A stretch of DNA of 64,000 nucleotides, from positions 17,566,501-17,630,500 of the forward strand of contig CM075188.1 in the NCBI GenBank assembly GCA_037577475.1, read 5' to 3'. The notes under the pieces are model-generated. The model was not told where the DNA came from. It searched no databases and saw nothing but the letters and a program-made list of their open reading frames with translations. Numbering within the stretch: position 1 is the stretch's first letter; the number at the start of each line of letters is the position of its first letter. Source of the stretch: Chaunax sp. Z400. Lineage: Eukaryota; Chordata; Actinopteri; Lophiiformes; Chaunacidae. A program made the position numbers and the translations under genes. Below, piece by piece: positions 26,534-38,051 of the stretch.

Positions 26534-27404
26534 GTAAGCCGGTCACAGCAGCCAGTCAAAGAGAGATCTCTTTACTCTGTTTTTACAGCACAACACTCAT
26601 TCAGCACATTTCCACTCATCCACTCCCTAAACTACAGACTTTACAGATTGCTCCCATTTATTTGTGTGCTTACTTTGACTGATTCTTATTAATAGATTAC
26701 TTTGTTATTTAGTATCCCATGTGGTTCTCATTTTTTGTTGCGGTCTAAGAGCTGGGCTGTAACAACGTGTTTTTTGGCACTCAAGTACATTTTTCTCAGT
26801 CCTTATGCAGAAAGGCTGGAGAACATTCACATTCACAACATTCACAACAACATTTAAATGGACGAGCAAACATTGCATCAATCCTTCTTTATTTTTTCAC
26901 TGTTCAAATAGTTTTATTCATACATTGCCACATGCTGTACCACACTGCTCATTGTTGCTCCTGTTCCAGTTTTAACACCACGAGGAAGGAAGAAAGCAGC
27001 TGGAATGTCGTGTTTTTTTAAAAATTCATCATGTCCTCAAAAATGAAAGATTTTCTTCCAGAACTAAACATATCTTCCCCCTCAGATCCTTTTAAAGAAA
27101 AAAAAAGGTTTATGAGCAGTCTATTCTTATATGGCCTTTTTATGCTTTCACTTCAAAAGTTCTAATGCATAACATGTAAGAGACTATCCATTAATCTCTA
27201 ATGGAAGATCCAACCATACTCGTGCGTCAGTGTGTTTTTTAGGATATGTTTTATTCTGATTACAAGAGCATGTGCAGGTCTCACCTTCAAACCTTCATAT
27301 AAGAATTAGCTGCTCCTCTGTGAGGTAAATTGGAACTCTGTATATTGTCAGGGAACGGTTTATTTCATCTTTTTTTCTGAGCCAGTCCCTCTCATCCTAT
27401 TTTC
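26534..27404. other. non-coding intergenic, no feature seen
   Basis: No gene or known repeat recognised. Confidence 0.5.
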
Positions 27405-27620
27405 ATTTGAAATCCTGCATCTCGTAATTTTATAATTATGGGAGGGAATTATAACGGAGGCAGCTGGAGCTGCAGGTTAATTGGATTTTTCACCTCGACG
27501 GGACCGGATCTAAGTCGCCCATGGGCTGCAAATCTGCACATTTGAAGTTGGGGACAGGACAAAAGAGGCAGGGGAAAGAAAAGAGCGAGCGGTTAAAGGG
27601 TCCCCTTTGACGTCAAGAGT
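27405..27620. promoter_or_regulatory. CNE-like stretch with a full CRE (candidate only)
   Basis: Includes gtaattttataattatggga, ggaattataacgg, a CAGCTG E-box, aggttaattgg and, at 27608-27615, a perfect TGACGTCA (CRE/ATF site). The cluster of factor-type sites in unrepetitive sequence is enhancer-like. Function is inferred. Confidence 0.3.
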
Positions 27621-29339
27621 TTGGGAAGTTACTTTAGTGCTGCCAGTTACTGTTTGTGGCTTGAGAGGTTTTCCTTTGCTTGTACACTGTTGCTTTCATC
27701 ACGTTGATGGCATCTATAATTGGCACTGTGTTTTCCGCTTACAGGAGTTACTGCAGCAGTTGCTATTTCAGCCGCTATTGATAACCTCACTAAAACCCCC
27801 AAGGGTTTGAAATGGAACTTTCAGCGATAAATTACTTGCAAAAATACCCTTAGTCGTCTATATTTGTGAGTGACGTATTGAGCTTTAGGCTTAAAAAATA
27901 CAAATACACTATATATATATTGTAAATATGAGAATGAGTTACTTTAGCTGTGATGATATGCATTTAATGATTTTTTTTTTTATTTAAGCTGATGCATGGC
28001 ACTGTTGATCTTATACTGATGACTTGTTCATTAAATGTTTACTCTATTACATCGCTATGTGATCATGTGCTTTCAAGAACAGTTTCTTTATTTTCTGCCT
28101 CCCAGTGAGGACAGAGACACATGTGGAAGACCTGCAGTAGATTCTGGGATTTGGAAAACACACACGCACACACAAAATCTTTCATCAACAGGAAAATCTC
28201 TTTCATGCAGTTGCATCATATCCTACTGAAATTCTTGGATCCTGAAAAATACCTTTGACCTGACAATCATAAATATCCATGTTTGGTCACACATTAGTCT
28301 CGTGCCTCTGTTTAGTCAATAACACATCCATCTTTAGTAGTTTCAGCTGGATTCTGCTGACAACAATCTCTACCTTGGTGTCCAGGGGCCGACTTGCTCC
28401 TCTGTGGGCGCAATTGAGCTCCAAGCCCCTCGGCTCCTGGCCTACTTCTGAATCAATGTTTGACAAAGGGCAAGGCTCTCCCTGAGTAAAAGACGGTGAA
28501 TTAGAAAGGCTTCTGCATGGTGAGAGGGCCACACGCACAGCTAGAGGGTGCCCAGTCTACTTTCCATTTCATACAAACAGCCAATCTAAGATCATGTTTC
28601 CTTGCCCTTATAATGAAAATAAACTTCGCAGCAGAGTTTATCAAAGTCCTAGGTCACTGTGTTAGGATAAACGAACTGCAATTAGAGACACAGACGAGGA
28701 AAGAGTTGGCAATTGTTTTGTTTTTTTGTCCTTATTTGAAGAGAATAATGACTTTCTTCATTAATATTAATGTGAACTAGTTTACAGTTTAGACAAAATC
28801 CTGCACTTAAGAGTTGTCTTTTCTATGTCAGGTAAACAAATTGCAGGTGAAATGTGATTAATGCTCTCAGAAAACAGTCATATTGGAATAACCTCTGGCG
28901 ATGAGACATTGTTTTATCCTTTTTTACTGAAAATGTTGAGGTTTAACACATCATTCCATTAAACAAGTCAGGTTTTTTTTCTCTGTAAATGTGGGGCGAG
29001 TGTCCTCAGGGTATTTGATTTGAATTGATTCTATTAATTACTTTTGTCACAACTTACAGTACAATTTGTTACCGACAAAGAGAATATTTCTAATTTATAT
29101 ATTTAATTGTTGAAAAGGAATTATTTTTTAAACATATGCACATTCAAACGTTTGGTCTTTAATAAACAGATAAAAATGTGCTGCACTTTTTACAATTCAG
29201 GATGGAAATCAATACAATTTTTTGCAGTTTTTATGCACATAATTATGTCTGTCATTTTCAAGAGTCAACAGTCTCCTCAACACTCGATTCCTCTCTGACA
29301 TTTAAGGGGTCTGTGCAAGAGATCACAAAAAAGAAAATA
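27621..29339. other. non-coding intergenic, no feature seen
   Basis: Non-coding. The part around 28360-28530 is GC-richer and unrepetitive but not identifiable. Confidence 0.45.
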
Positions 29340-29640
29340 ATTCCTCTATGACAATTTGTAGCTATTTGTCAGATAATTGCACAAAATGTCGCATAATTGT
29401 GGAAAAAGTCAAAACAACGCATAGCCCACACGGCATTATGTTTACCAGCTCTGACATAAAGTGGATTCTTGCTGAGTCATTTCCTTCAATGTCAATGGTA
29501 AACAGTGCAATTTCCCACTACCCCGCTGAGAGCTGTCACTCTGCCTCAACTGGTGTTGCATTAAAATGCTTCCTTCATTTCCTGAGGCATAAACGTATAA
29601 GAACTAACTGCGAGCTCCTGCAGCAGCAGACATTAATTAG
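29340..29640. promoter_or_regulatory. CNE-like stretch downstream of adgrl2 (candidate only)
   Basis: Unrepetitive sequence with AP-1-like GCTGAGTCA, ATTAATTAG and several ATAATTG words, about 550 bp beyond the inferred poly(A) site. A 119-codon plus-strand frame spans it but has no motif. It could be an enhancer-like element; no alignment was possible. Confidence 0.3.
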
Positions 29641-30194
29641 AGCAAATATGTGTCATACTTGGACATATTATTTTGTAATATATTTCTACAACCGCAACCA
29701 AGTGTAACATTGACCTCTTGTTAGGTCCATGCACATGCTTCCACTCCCACACAGCATTAAAGCCAACATCTTACAAGGTTTCTGGAGTATAGAGCGTTTT
29801 AACTGTGTCAAGACTAGTTCTTATTCAATAATATACTAAGTGGACAATGCTATGAACCAGTGTCATTTTGAACCTTTATTAGAGTTACAACCACACAGAA
29901 CATTTACAATGCAATTTTCCTACCTGAGTTTCTCATCTTTGAATCACATGGAAAGATTTGGCTTCTCTAACACATAGGGTGAAATGGATTCTCTCTACTT
30001 TGCAGCGAGGGAAGTAAAAGCAGAACAAAAAGTAAATCAATCTGGCGGAAAATAAATTCACCAATTTACCTTTCAAGATACTCTGGACTTACTTAAAACC
30101 TGAGCCAAAAGTGTATTTTGTCCATAGCAAAATAAGTAAACCTACTCTCTAAAAAAGTACCAAAAACACAAACCATTAAAAAGCAACTGGCATT
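29641..30194. other. flank or distal 3'UTR of adgrl2
   Basis: AT-rich sequence between the candidate CNE and the main poly(A) cluster. It belongs to the 3'UTR if the distal signal at 29875 is used. Confidence 0.4.
29875..29880 (-). terminator. distal poly(A) signal candidate
   Basis: AATAAA on the minus strand (followed by GG), about 1.63 kb past the stop. It would extend the 3'UTR by ~300 bp if the 30.2-kb signal is not used. Confidence 0.25.
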
Positions 30195-30211
30195 TGACAA
30201 AAAATCTCACA

Positions 30212-30222
30212 TTTATTTTATT
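30212..30222 (-). terminator. poly(A) signal cluster, adgrl2 main candidate
   Basis: Two overlapping AATAAA hexamers on the minus strand (TTTATT on plus at 30212-30217 and 30217-30222), about 1.3 kb after the stop codon. The downstream sequence on the minus strand is T- and GT-rich, the usual downstream element. Confidence 0.5.
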
Positions 30223-30793
30223 TAATAAACAAGTGTTGAACTTTACATCAGTCTTAAGTGATCAGCCCCTTGGTAACATGTTTACATAGAAAACATTAGC
30301 TACAGTACAGCATGTATACCAGTGCTGGAAATATTCACACATTTCCCATTTATGTTTTGGAAAGATTTTAATAAATAAAATGTCCAAACCCAGGCAGAGA
30401 AACAACATTTATGATAAAACTTTATAGTCAAAAGTTGCTTTCATTTTGCACCTCTGCATCACTCTGCGATGACTGTTAAATAAATCGCTTAAAGTGGGTA
30501 TATGCATTCCCATTCTACTAAAGTAATGATACTTTGGCAAAATCAAAAGGACATATTTCAATGGGCAATATCAATGGAACTCAATAAGCAAAAAACACTG
30601 TTGTAAAAAGTGATAATGCATTGAATCCTCCTTTGTTTTCAGTCTTTGCGTTCAAACATACTACCTTGAATGAAGCGTTGTAACCATAAACACACTGTAT
30701 AACATATGTGCAACTTATACACAATAGTCTCTCAAATCTTGAATTTTGCAATTAAAATGTTTCTTCATATTTAAGGTTTTCCATGATTTTTTT

Positions 30794-30799
30794 TTTATT
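30794..30799 (-). terminator. proximal poly(A) signal candidate
   Basis: AATAAA on the minus strand about 710 bp after the adgrl2 stop, in an A-rich context. It could produce a shorter 3'UTR. No downstream GT-rich element as clear as at 30.2 kb. Confidence 0.3.
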
Positions 30800-31509
30800 T
30801 TACACTAGCAATACAACAAAATATATATTTAAGCCATTTTCCTTGACAACAGTTCAATGTACAGTTGAGAAAATATAAGGCCAGGGGCTTGATTGCTAGT
30901 GGTTATACAATCCAAACTTCATAGTGATGGAGACTCTGGGAAACCACGACATTACGATATTATAGTCCTTCTCTAATAGTCTGATCAGGAACATTTTACA
31001 AACAGAGTCCATGTCCTGGTCCAGGGGTGGTGCTTTGTTTACAATAAAAAACAGGCTTCAACAAGGATGTTGGGGAGTGTATATACAACCTCTTTAGTGG
31101 GAAACGTCTGATCTGATAGGCCAGTAATTTTTTTTTGTCTTTTTTACATTTTCATACCTTAAATTTTTCTCAATTATTCAACAGCAGCAGCACATTTAAA
31201 TACATAGTTGGCTTGTCTTTTAAAATTGAAATTTGACTCTGGATTTTATGTACAGTTTCATTGAAACTTTGCACTGTCATTGCTGTGCACTAAGTCTGTT
31301 GGTCACCGGGGATGGTAAGAAGAGAGGCATGTTTAAGGAAAAGGAGATGCAGCTAGAGGAGGAGCGTCTGTAAATGGCTATAGCATGTATGACCAGGGTT
31401 CTTGCCTCTCTTCAAAAAATAAAACAAACACTTCCCTTCACTAGTGTGTCCTCCAAGAGGTCAGGGCTGCAAAAGGGCAGAGAGCGGATTGGAGATAATT
31501 TGAATACAT

Positions 31510-32357
31510 TTAAAGGCTTGTCACTAACTGCATCTGCCCTTCTCGTACATCTCCTTCAGGGATGCAGCCCTCTGTATTAATAGGAATAATGTAACCGTCG
31601 CTGCTCCCACGGCCTATCTGGTAATAGGCTTGGAGCTGGTGACCAGAGCCTAGATTAGGCATGCTTTTGTAGTAAACATCCTCATTCTCGCTCCTCTTGG
31701 AGGGGGACAGATCTTCTACCACTTCAGGGCTGCTCTCAGGGTATGGGGAGTCCCTCAGATTAGGCATACTAGTGTACAAGGAGTCTCTGTTTGGGGACTG
31801 AAGACTATCGTCAGCGTTGGTGGGTGTCAGCTCACTGACAAAGGTATCAACTCCCCCATCGGTCTTCACCTTCTTCTGGGGTGCGTACAGAAGCGAGTGA
31901 GTCCGCTGGGGGATGAGCGGTGCCTCCAGCTCCTGCTGATGGCGCAGCTCAAGGCCCACTGTGCCACCCACGTGCACTAAAGACGATGCATCAGCGACGA
32001 TAGCATCGTCGTCGCTGCTGCTGCCGCCTACTACCGTCACCGTGGGCGGAGCCCGCTCCGCGTGGTGGTGATGGTGGTACTGTGGGGGCTGCTGGTGGTG
32101 GGGCGGATGATGTAAACTTGGGTGCTGCTGCTGTTGCTGTTGGTGGCTTTTGTTACAGGCACGCAGGTTGTTGTGTACTAGCTCAGAGATGATCATTTTC
32201 TCGAAGGCAGCATCGTCCATACTGAGGCCGCAGTCTATTGCCTGCACACTATCGCCAAAGTCCCCATTGCGGAGTGAGTAGCTGTTGTTAAAGTTACCAT
32301 TTAGCGGTAGAGTATCCATTGCACTTGTATCCCTCATCGCATTGCTCAGTGAATGCC
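31510..32357 (-). CDS. adgrl2: adgrl2 exon 18: terminal coding exon, PDZ ligand and stop
   Basis: An 848-bp coding part, acceptor ctctttccag, entering in phase 1, stop TAA at 31510-31512. It starts GHSLSNAMRDTSAMDTLPLN and includes FEKMIISELVHNNLR, SSSDDDAIVADASSL, LEAPLIPQRTHSLLY, two repeats of the type Y-SMPNL (YTSMPNLRDSPYPESSPEV and YYKSMPNLG), then IPINTEGCIPEGDVREGQMQ and LVTSL. The final T-S-L is a class I PDZ ligand that in mammals binds SHANK-type scaffolds. A His/Gln/Pro-rich stretch (about 32060-32155) interrupts the usual short spacer between HNNLR and the DDAIVAD block. The long open frame upstream of 32357 (MVLTNVNPP...) is intron. Confidence 0.97.
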
Positions 32358-34450
32358 CTGGAAAGAGAGAGACGTGAGGGGGATTTACATTAGTCAGCAC
32401 CAATGGCCATTAAATAAAAGAAAGTTTAATGCTGTTTAGGATGCAATTTCACATAAAAGATCCAAGTTAAATTAAGCCATGCCTTAAATCTGTTAGTTAG
32501 GCCTTAACATACAGTTTATGAGCATGCACTATTTGCAATGAAAAATCATTTTACTTTCTCACATATACATTTTGACTTTCCCATTTGATAGTTGCTTTAT
32601 AAAAAGCAGAGCATTGTGCGATTTAGTCTGCCACAAAGGTGACGAAGCAATGAAAAAGATCCCAAACAACATTAATAAATAAACTCAAACAATAATCACC
32701 ATCACAACACACAGGGCAAGAGTAGATGTCCACAAGTAATGAAGCCACAAACTGGCAAGCTACAACACTTAACAGGTTTTCTAGCAACTAATAGGTTGGA
32801 TGTGCCAAGAGAAATATAAGGACAGAGATGGGAAAAGATGACACAGACAGAAAGGGAAAGTAGTCATGTATTAACAGGACAGCCATCTTTGTTCTCACTA
32901 CAAGGGGAGCCCACAAGCAGCACTCCACCATCACCACACATAGCAGGTGAAAAGACTCACTTTAGACAACTCACATTATGTCTGTCTGCTCAGGCTATCT
33001 GGTCTAAGAGCAGCTGATGTACAAAAGAAAGTAAAATGATTTATTGTAACATGAAGAAGAATCACTCAACAGAACAACAAAACGTAAAGTAAAAGTCGTA
33101 ACTGCAAATTAGCAAGAGCAAGGGTTCAACAAATGCAATAAACAAGCAATTAATAGCTTTTACTTTTTTGTAGAATTTGTTTTTTGTGTTGGTACATTGT
33201 CTGTCTATTTGTGGGCAGCTTGTGTACCCGACTCTGCCAAAGGTCAGAGCTTGCCCGCAGCCTAGCACTTGGCATCCGTCATCAATGACAGTTCCCAGTG
33301 AGACCCTGGCCACTAGCAGAACAGCTCAAGAATAACACAGCCGCTGCGGAGGTCAGACGGAGTCATGTTAGGAATTTCTCAAAGCATGGAGGTCATGGAA
33401 AACAGCAGCAAAAAGGATAAATATTAGTTATGCCGTGATTGAGAGAAAAGATAAGAGAAATGTGCTCTGCTGTGATTAACATGCCTTTTTGGATGAGAAC
33501 AGATGTAAAAAAAAAAAAAATGAAGATGAAGATGAATGGGATATTTTACAGTAACGTTTGTTCACAAAGGTCATTGTGATTGTTGCAGGCATGTTGAAGG
33601 TGCAATTTTTACAGAGTATACTAGAAATTAGGTCAATGACGAGAAAGTCATGAAAAGAGGTAAAAGGGGAAAATTAAACAGCTGCTGCCATGACATCCAT
33701 GTGTTTATGATAGCAAGGACACAATTTGGTGTCCGGAAAGGTGATGTTTGGAAAGGAGTGAGGGGAATACTCTGGACACTGAGACTGCCGACTGCCGACT
33801 GCCACGTGGCAATTTGTGAGAAAATAAAGGAAGAATAAAAACAACCAATTGGATTAATTCTGCCAGAAAATCAAAGGTATTTTTTTGGTGGTTAAAACCC
33901 ACAAATTAAGCAGAAGAGAGAGAAGCAGAGTAACGGGCATTTGCGATAAAGCTGTCAGATCCTGAAGATTACACTTCAAATGGCTGAAGAACTCTTATTT
34001 ATTTTCAGATTAGAGTAGAATTTGGGTGGACAGGTTTGTGAACCACTTGCTCGCTGAGTGTGTTAATGGCCTAAAGTAAACCAGTGATTGTGCCAAGGTT
34101 TTGGTTGGTTTTAATAAGCATGCTGAAAAAAATTTACATTTGATAGGCAAAGTTAAGTTTTACTCCCATACTTGTCTCTCTGTAGGTCACTAGAGGGAAG
34201 CAGAAGGGAAAGGCACAAAACATGACAAAAGATGCCATTTCAGTTTCAAAACAGAATAGCACTCATAATTACAGCACAGTCCTAACAAGGTGATGTATGC
34301 TTATATTCAATGTGGAATTGAGGTATAGTGATTACTAAATATATCTAAATATAGACAACTAAATGCAAACGTTGCATTGAGTGGATCTGTGCTTAGTGAA
34401 AGAGTTTTCTCTCATTTTATGCGTTTGAAGGAGGAGGGTCCCTCTTAAAT

Positions 34451-34473
34451 ACACACACACACACACACACACA
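34451..34473 (+). repeat. (AC)n microsatellite, short
   Basis: About 11 units, intronic. Confidence 0.95.
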
Positions 34474-34731
34474 TACAAAAAAAAAGACATTCAGGAGCAT
34501 AAATCTTAATAATCATGCTGTTTGTAATACATTTTCAGGTCTGCACCACTGTTTACATTATCTCAAGGCAGAGCATGTAGCGTCTCTTTCCCTTAATCAT
34601 TATGTCACGTTCAGACTACATGAAACATGTGTGGAACGGGAAGAACCACAAAACATGTCTGTACTACATGAACGCATGTGCATGTTCCACACACAGACAC
34701 ACACAAATAATGTATACTGTCTATGTGCGAT

Positions 34732-34782
<51 letters not shown>
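34732..34782 (+). repeat. (AC)n microsatellite
   Basis: About 25 units with one G interruption near the left end, intronic. Confidence 0.95.
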
Positions 34783-34784
<2 letters not shown>

Positions 34785-34963
34785 ATGTATGTACTGTATC
34801 AATTATTTGGGAGACAATGATTCAGAAGGACAGGTGATACTGCAGAACATCGTGCTTTTCACTTGACCTGCTGTATACTCGACTGGAAAGACAAAGAGGG
34901 GGACAAAGAGAGGAGAAAAGAAGAGAAGCCAGAATGTCGTTTGAAAGTATTAAGTGAGCACAC

Positions 34964-35092
34964 CTGGCGAGTTAAACACTGGAGCCGTGGGGTTGTTACA
35001 TACGACTGTCTCAGCCAGTAAGGTGTTATAAGGGTTGTTAGTGCCTTGTGGTCGAAGAAGAGGGTTTGTTAGTAGATAATTCCCGGTCATTC
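34964..35092 (-). CDS. adgrl2: adgrl2 exon 17: tail GMTGNYLLTNPLLRP block (cassette-type)
   Basis: A 129-bp exon, acceptor gcggttccag, donor GTGTGC, phases 1 to 1. It reads (G)MTGNYLLTNPLLRPQGTNN, then PYNTLLAETVVCNNPTAPVFNSP and one base. The block matches ADGRL2, and ADGRL3 as I recall it has a shorter tail here. The exon is frame-neutral and can be skipped to join exon 16 directly to exon 18; human ADGRL2 isoforms differing by this block are familiar. The donor GTGTGC is suboptimal, which fits optional use. The skipping itself is inference. Confidence 0.93.
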
Positions 35093-36708
35093 CTGGAACC
35101 GCAACACAGAAGAGGAGCAGATAAGTTTGGCGCAGTCAGCCGACAGTGATTCAAAGTTTCATATGGAAAAAATAAATAAAAATCATGACCTGGTTTGAAA
35201 ATATGGCTTTCATTTTAATGTTGAGAATGCAGAGTTAACTGTGAAAGGCTACCAGAACGAGGCAAGAAACCAGCTACTTCTGAAAGGGCTGAAAATATAC
35301 AACATGTGCAGGCCTTCCTCACATTTACGCTCTTTAGTTAGTCTTTTTCAACTTTCAAGTTAATTTATTTTGTGTGCTGCAGATCATTCGTAACCTTTAT
35401 GAACCAATTTCCAACCCTCTTAGCTCATTATTTCATCCAGTCTTCGGTGCTTTTCAGAAGTCATTGCCTTTTTACTTGTTATTTACAGCCACTATTTTTC
35501 AAAAACAGCACCCTGCCTCTCTGTGATTGGGACACTGTTTCATTGCTAGAATCGGGTCCATATACAAAATCTCCCAGAGACAAAGAGCAGAATCCTTCAA
35601 TGTTCTGAAATCAAAATATTTGTATACGCTCAAATTTGGCCGTTGCCTTCCAAACCTCATCATCCTTTCAGTTTTTCCCCCAGCTTGCAGTGTGGTTTAA
35701 AGATCTGAGGTACTTCCACTGCCATTTATTAGCTGTGTTAAATGCCATCTGTCATGTTGGGAACTCTCCAGGGATGTTTTTAATGACAGGGAAGTGCTTC
35801 CAGGAGATACAGCCCTGCTTTAGTGCACTGACTCTACAGGGTAACTAGGCTACTACACCCCAGAGTGATCAATATTCAACCTTTACATTAACATCTCAGG
35901 AAACAGTACTGCAGGGAAAAAAAAAGAGTCATGCTCTATATTGTAACTGATTTATTAGCAGGTCAAAATGTGCTTCAAAGCCATAGGTGTAATGTGGGAA
36001 TTGACAGCAAAAAAGGAAGTGGAGGCAGAGAGTGGCAGCGACAGGAGACAAAGGAGGAAAGAGGAGGCAGTCAAACTTCCTTGTAAACTCTCTTTTCTCT
36101 TGCATGCTTGTAAAGCCATTTCAGAGGCAGCAGAAAGCCTAACAACAAACCCCAGGTCAACTAGAGTTGAACATCATCTTCTCATCATCATATTTGTGCT
36201 CAAGTTAAATAATAAATGACATTTTTTTCCCCTCCCTTCCTCATCAATGCCCCTGTAAAGTAACAGAGGTCAACATGCCAGGCAACAAATGGCCTCTCTG
36301 CATTGCAATTTTCCGAAAATAAACCCTCCCCTGTTTTAAGTTTTGTCTGTTTCCTCGGAGTCTGAGTATGAACTTTAGACAGCCAGCTCTTAAATAAGAA
36401 ACGTTCTTCAAGCTTTGCCCCAATTTGAGAGTGTTACCGGCCAGAATGGCAGCGCACAGTATTTGAGGACGGCTTTTTGTAATCCCTCGCTGGCAGAACA
36501 GAGAGACCAGACTAGAGACCTAGATCTTTTTTTCTTCCCTTTTCATACCGGACTGCTCCGTCTTTTCAAGCTGAAGGCTTTTATTACGATTACCAGAGTA
36601 GGATCTTCTATGGTGGTGGAATTATTTGAACTTGGAGTAGGTATTTTTAGCTGGATGATGAAATGTGTGCATAGGTGTGCATTAGAGAGAAATGAGGTGT
36701 GAACTGAC
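35093..36708 (-). other. intron between exons 16 and 17
   Basis: A 1.6-kb intron; no repeat, RNA or additional receptor exon recognised. Frames of 70-95 codons are without motifs. Confidence 0.6.
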
Positions 36709-36805
36709 CTTGGTTAAGGGTGGAGGTGCTGTTGATGTCACCTGAGATAAAGGAGGACTCAGATTGCTTTCTTACGGTGTCATTCCACATTCTCCTGATA
36801 CGACT
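36709..36805 (-). CDS. adgrl2: adgrl2 exon 16: cytoplasmic tail [10 protein letters not shown] block
   Basis: A 97-bp exon, acceptor cacgtgacag, donor GTCAGT, phases 0 to 1. It encodes [20 protein letters not shown], then [12 protein letters not shown] and one base of Gly. This block is nearly invariant among latrophilins. Because 97 is not a multiple of three, skipping would shift the frame, so the exon should be constitutive unless a truncated tail is made deliberately. The exon lies in an interval with no long open frame. Confidence 0.94.
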
Positions 36806-37553
36806 CTGTCACGTGAACAAGGGACAGTCATTAGGACTTTAAACAAGCTCGCTCACCTTTCAGAGCACCTTTCATTCATTTTATGCACATTTTTCTAATG
36901 GCTTTATCACTCCTCACATGCCTACCAATATTGCACTGAGATAAGGGCAGTTAAAATGCTCAAAACTAATTTACGCAAGTCATCTTATGAACTACTTCAG
37001 CTCCAGTCAGGGGTACCTTCAATAAGGGTGGAGGTTTAAGTATGATGGGGATGTTTCTCTATAAGCCCAGTACATCTGGAGGTATTGTTTAATAAGGCAT
37101 ATTATCCTTTAATAAGAAAGGGATAAAGCTAATGTGTTTGTTTTTTTTGTTTTTTTGGTGCAAATATGGGTTTGCCCTTCGTAAATCGAGCTTGCAGTGC
37201 TCTTTAAACAGCTTAGTACTATTTTCCATGCACATGATGTTAGTGAGAAAAAACATAAAAGCAAGTTCTGAAGGGAGCAGAGCAAAAGAAAGGTATTCAT
37301 GCAGTACAGCAGAAGCTGTTTGTAAAATGTGGCAAAGTGTTTGTGTCTTTTGATCTACTGCTGAAACTAAAATACATAATGTGCATGTTTTTGTTGCCAT
37401 ACTGATATGCTCATGATGAAAGTAGGTTCTCACGAGCAATTGTTTAAACGCTGGGGTTCATAACAATGTATATGAGCTGTAGATGAGTCCCTATGCAGGA
37501 AACAATGTGTTCCTCTATGTTTTGACAGTGACTGTATGATGCTGCTGGTCTAC
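36806..37553 (-). other. intron between exons 15 and 16
   Basis: A 748-bp intron. The long minus-strand frame at 37089-37439 ends in Lys/Asn runs and has no latrophilin similarity. Confidence 0.6.
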
Positions 37554-37682
37554 CTGTGTACCAGAGGAGTAACGAGCACTGGTCCGAGTGGTGGAAGTCT
37601 TTGCAGAACCATGTGAGCTCTCCGTTGGCAGCCCTCCACAGCAGTATGTGTGCCGGAAACACTTGCTGTACTCTTTGCGTAC
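37554..37682 (-). CDS. adgrl2: adgrl2 exon 15: start of cytoplasmic tail
   Basis: A 129-bp exon of 43 codons, phase 0 to 0, acceptor gctcatgcag, donor GTAGAC. It reads VRKEYSKCFRHTYCCGGLPT, then ESSHGSAKTSTTRTSARYSSGTQ. The YCC pair just after TM7 is a plausible palmitoylation site. The following Ser/Thr/Arg-rich stretch is rich in possible phosphorylation sites. Strongly conserved with ADGRL2. Exon 16 begins with SRIRRMW, which gives the usual TQSRIRRMW junction. Confidence 0.95.
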
Positions 37683-37882
37683 CTGCATGAGCAAACACCC
37701 AATCGTTTGCATATTTGTTGAATGGCTGAGATTTAGATGCAAGAAGTGTTTGCTCTTTATATCAGTGTGTGGTGCTCTGTGAATTCTTCATGCTGATACA
37801 CAGGTGCATTTATATTCCGAAGCATTTCACGTTGAAAGAAAAAATTGCTGTCTTTGAGCACTGTGGATGACAAGAAACTTAC

Positions 37883-38051
37883 TTTTTTCTGGAGGAGGCA
37901 GTGGAAGATGAAGATAAACATTCCTTGGAAGGTGTTAAGTATGGTGAAGAGGTATGCCATGACAATTGAGGCCTCATTGATGTAGAAGAGACCGAAGGAC
38001 CAGGTGAGACCCAGCAGACACAGCAAAGCGAAGGCGCCCATGACCCATGAC
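37883..38051 (-). CDS. adgrl2: adgrl2 exon 14: TM6, ECL3, TM7
   Basis: A 169-bp exon, acceptor ctgtccttcag, donor GTAAGT, phases 2 to 0. It encodes SWVMGAFALLCLLGLTWSFG (TM6), then LFYINEASIVMAYLFTILNT and FQGMFIFIFHCLLQKK (ECL3, TM7 and helix-8 start). The motif LTWSFG, with its toggle-type Trp, is conserved across adhesion GPCRs. The predicted frame extending past 37883 (VSFLSSTVL) is intron. Confidence 0.96.

Larger units (their letters stand above)
30195..31509 (-). other. adgrl2: adgrl2 3' untranslated region (inferred extent)
   Basis: Follows the TAA stop; AT-rich and without a credible frame on either strand. The lower limit is set by overlapping AATAAA hexamers (minus strand) at 30212-30222, which are followed by T/GT-rich sequence, as expected for a cleavage and polyadenylation site. 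Another AATAAA (30794-30799) could give a shorter form and one at 29875-29880 a longer form. The extent is inferred from hexamers only. Confidence 0.6.
32358..34963 (-). other. intron between exons 17 and 18
   Basis: A 2.6-kb intron with two AC microsatellites (34451-34473 and 34732-34782) and a triple actgccg tandem near 33786-33806. A GC-richer open stretch (33110-33312) is discussed as a possible alternative exon. Otherwise no feature. Confidence 0.7.

Noticed and set aside
29348..29707. 119-codon plus-strand frame
   Set aside because: No domain, no splice partners and no codon-bias signature by eye; treated as non-coding, possibly a CNE.
31374..31580. 68-codon plus-strand frame over the adgrl2 stop
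   Set aside because: Antisense shadow of the terminal exon and 3'UTR.
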